This document shows, piece after piece, positions 4,505 to 5,489 of a stretch of DNA of 5,489 nucleotides. The notes beneath the pieces were generated by a model. It searched no databases. It was given only the letters and a program-made list of their open reading frames with translations, and had not been told where the DNA came from. Each line of letters opens with the position of its first letter. The stretch's first letter is position 1. Both the position numbers and the translations under genes were made by a program. Source of the stretch: Terriglobia bacterium. GTDB taxonomy: Bacteria > Acidobacteriota > Terriglobia > UBA7540. The DNA is taken from positions 1 to 5,489 of the forward strand of contig JASHTR010000486.1 in assembly GCA_030040455.1 (NCBI GenBank), in the 5' to 3' direction.

Positions 4505-5489
4505 ATGGCCGGGAATTCCACGCACACCAGCGACGTAATCATCGTGGGGGGCGGGTTGATCGGTTGCTCCATTGCCCTCCGGCTCGCGCAGCAGAAAATT
4601 CGCGTTCGTGTTGTTGAGCGCGGCGAACCGGGAGCCGAGGCCAGCAGCGCTGGAGCCGGTATGATCGCCCCACAGGGTGAGACGGTGGAGGTGGATGAAT
4701 ACTTCCGGTTTTGTGCGGCGAGCCGCGACCTCTATCCCGACTTCGTCCGCGAAGTTGAGGAGATCAGCGCTCAGCCCGTCAACTTCCGGCGCGATGGGGC
4801 GCTGATGGTCGCACTCGGCGGCCAGCGAAATCTTGACTCTATCTTCCAGGGACAGACTCGCGCGGGCCTTCCTCTGCAGCGGCTCACGCCCGGCGAGGCT
4901 CAGCACCGTCTGCCACAACTCTCCCCGGAGGTCTCGGACGCGCTGTGGATCGGCGGCGACTATTCGCTTGATAATGAGTTGCTGGCGCGCGCCCTTGCCG
5001 AGGCGTGCCGGAAGCTGGGCGTCACCTTCAACACCCACACCGCGACGGAAAGATTTATCACTCGCAACAGCAGCGTGGAAGCTATAGAGACGGCGCCGGG
5101 GGAAATTCGCTATTCTGCTGGTGAGTTCGTGCTTGCCGCCGGGGCATGGTCCGGCGGGATTGCCCGATCGGTGGGGATTTCGCTTCCCATCGAACCCTGC
5201 CGCGGGCAGATGATTGAATTCGACGGGGCCAGGGATTTCCCGCATCCGGTCCGTGCGGGTCACCACTACCTCGTTCCGCGCTCGGAGGGGAGAATCATTG
5301 CCGGCAGCACGATGGAATATGCGGGCTACGAAAAGGCGGTGACCGGGGAGGGGCTCCTTGCGATTCTCAAAGGGGTGAGCTCGATTGCTCCATTTACAAG
5401 GACCCTTCGTTTCCGGCGTGCCTGGGCGGGGTTGAGGCCGGACACCAAGGATCACCGGCCGATTCTAGGGCGTGGAGGACTGCAAAATC
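4505..5489 (+). CDS. thiO: Glycine oxidase ThiO-type FAD-dependent amine oxidoreductase (3' truncated)
   Basis: This open frame runs from the ATG at 4505 off the right edge (328 codons shown). An in-frame TAA at 4499-4501 excludes an earlier start. It is a DAO-superfamily flavoenzyme. ThiO oxidises glycine with O2 to the imine (dehydroglycine), which ThiG uses to make the thiazole of thiamine, releasing H2O2. Residues 11-28 form the Rossmann FAD site (VIIVGGGLIGCSIALRLA; GxGxxG at 15-20), and Glu38 ends strand 2 where the FAD ribose binds. EASSAGAGMIAP (45-56) matches the ThiO-family EASxAxAGMxAP motif. VLAAGAWS (209-216) is the second FAD-contacting segment, followed by EPCRGQM (230-236). 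YLVPRSEGRIIAGSTME (255-271) and WAGLRPDTKDHRPILG (307-322) are characteristic; Arg311 should bind the substrate carboxylate. Family length is near 370, so roughly 40-50 residues are missing. Other thiamine genes may lie to the right but are not visible. A sarcosine or D-amino-acid oxidase-like specificity is the main alternative. Confidence 0.9.
   Translation, partial: MAGNSTHTSDVIIVGGGLIGCSIALRLAQQKIRVRVVERGEPGAEASSAGAGMIAPQGETVEVDEYFRFCAASRDLYPDFVREVEEISAQPVNFRRDGALMVALGGQRNLDSIFQGQTRAGLPLQRLTPGEAQHRLPQLSPEVSDALWIGGDYSLDNELLARALAEACRKLGVTFNTHTATERFITRNSSVEAIETAPGEIRYSAGEFVLAAGAWSGGIARSVGISLPIEPCRGQMIEFDGARDFPHPVRAGHHYLVPRSEGRIIAGSTMEYAGYEKAVTGEGLLAILKGVSSIAPFTRTLRFRRAWAGLRPDTKDHRPILGRGGLQN

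Noticed and set aside
4403..5455. A 350-codon open frame on the minus strand
   Set aside because: It lies antisense to thiO, whose translation has clear FAD-binding and ThiO motifs. The minus-strand product is Arg/Pro-rich with no recognisable domain and arises from GC-rich codon bias.

Overview
The window looks like ordinary chromosomal sequence from a moderately GC-rich Gram-negative-type bacterium, most plausibly an Acidobacteriota member or a relative known from metagenomes. This rests on three things: a FlgT-C/LysM-type domain protein next to a kinesin-light-chain-like TPR protein, a membrane-anchored two-PDZ HtrA protease, and intergenic repeats beginning (G)TCATTCTGAG of a kind I associate with that group. 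The phylum call is inference and was not tested by any search.

Layout. Bases 3-338 (+) hold the C-terminal end of a protein that enters from the left edge. After a 54-base gap, 393-2099 (+) encodes a complete 568-residue tetratricopeptide-repeat protein, probably in the same operon. Bases 2100-2375 are a repeat-rich spacer between two convergent genes. Its core is a 129-base nested palindrome (2196-2324); each arm forms a terminator-like hairpin facing one of the flanking genes. Bases 2376-3902 (-) encode a complete HtrA/Deg serine protease. Bases 3903-4504 are a 602-base non-coding spacer between divergent genes, with a small inverted-repeat-bounded element (3976-4067) and an isolated consensus -10 hexamer (4198-4203). 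Bases 4505-5489 (+) hold the first 328 codons of a glycine oxidase (ThiO)-type flavoenzyme that runs off the right edge.

The genes do not form one pathway. The left pair may form a scaffold or envelope-associated unit, HtrA is periplasmic protein quality control, and ThiO feeds thiazole synthesis for thiamine. I found no CRISPR array, toxin-antitoxin pair, phage gene, tRNA/rRNA or defence system, and no convincing undescribed system. The most distinctive parts are the two intergenic regions.
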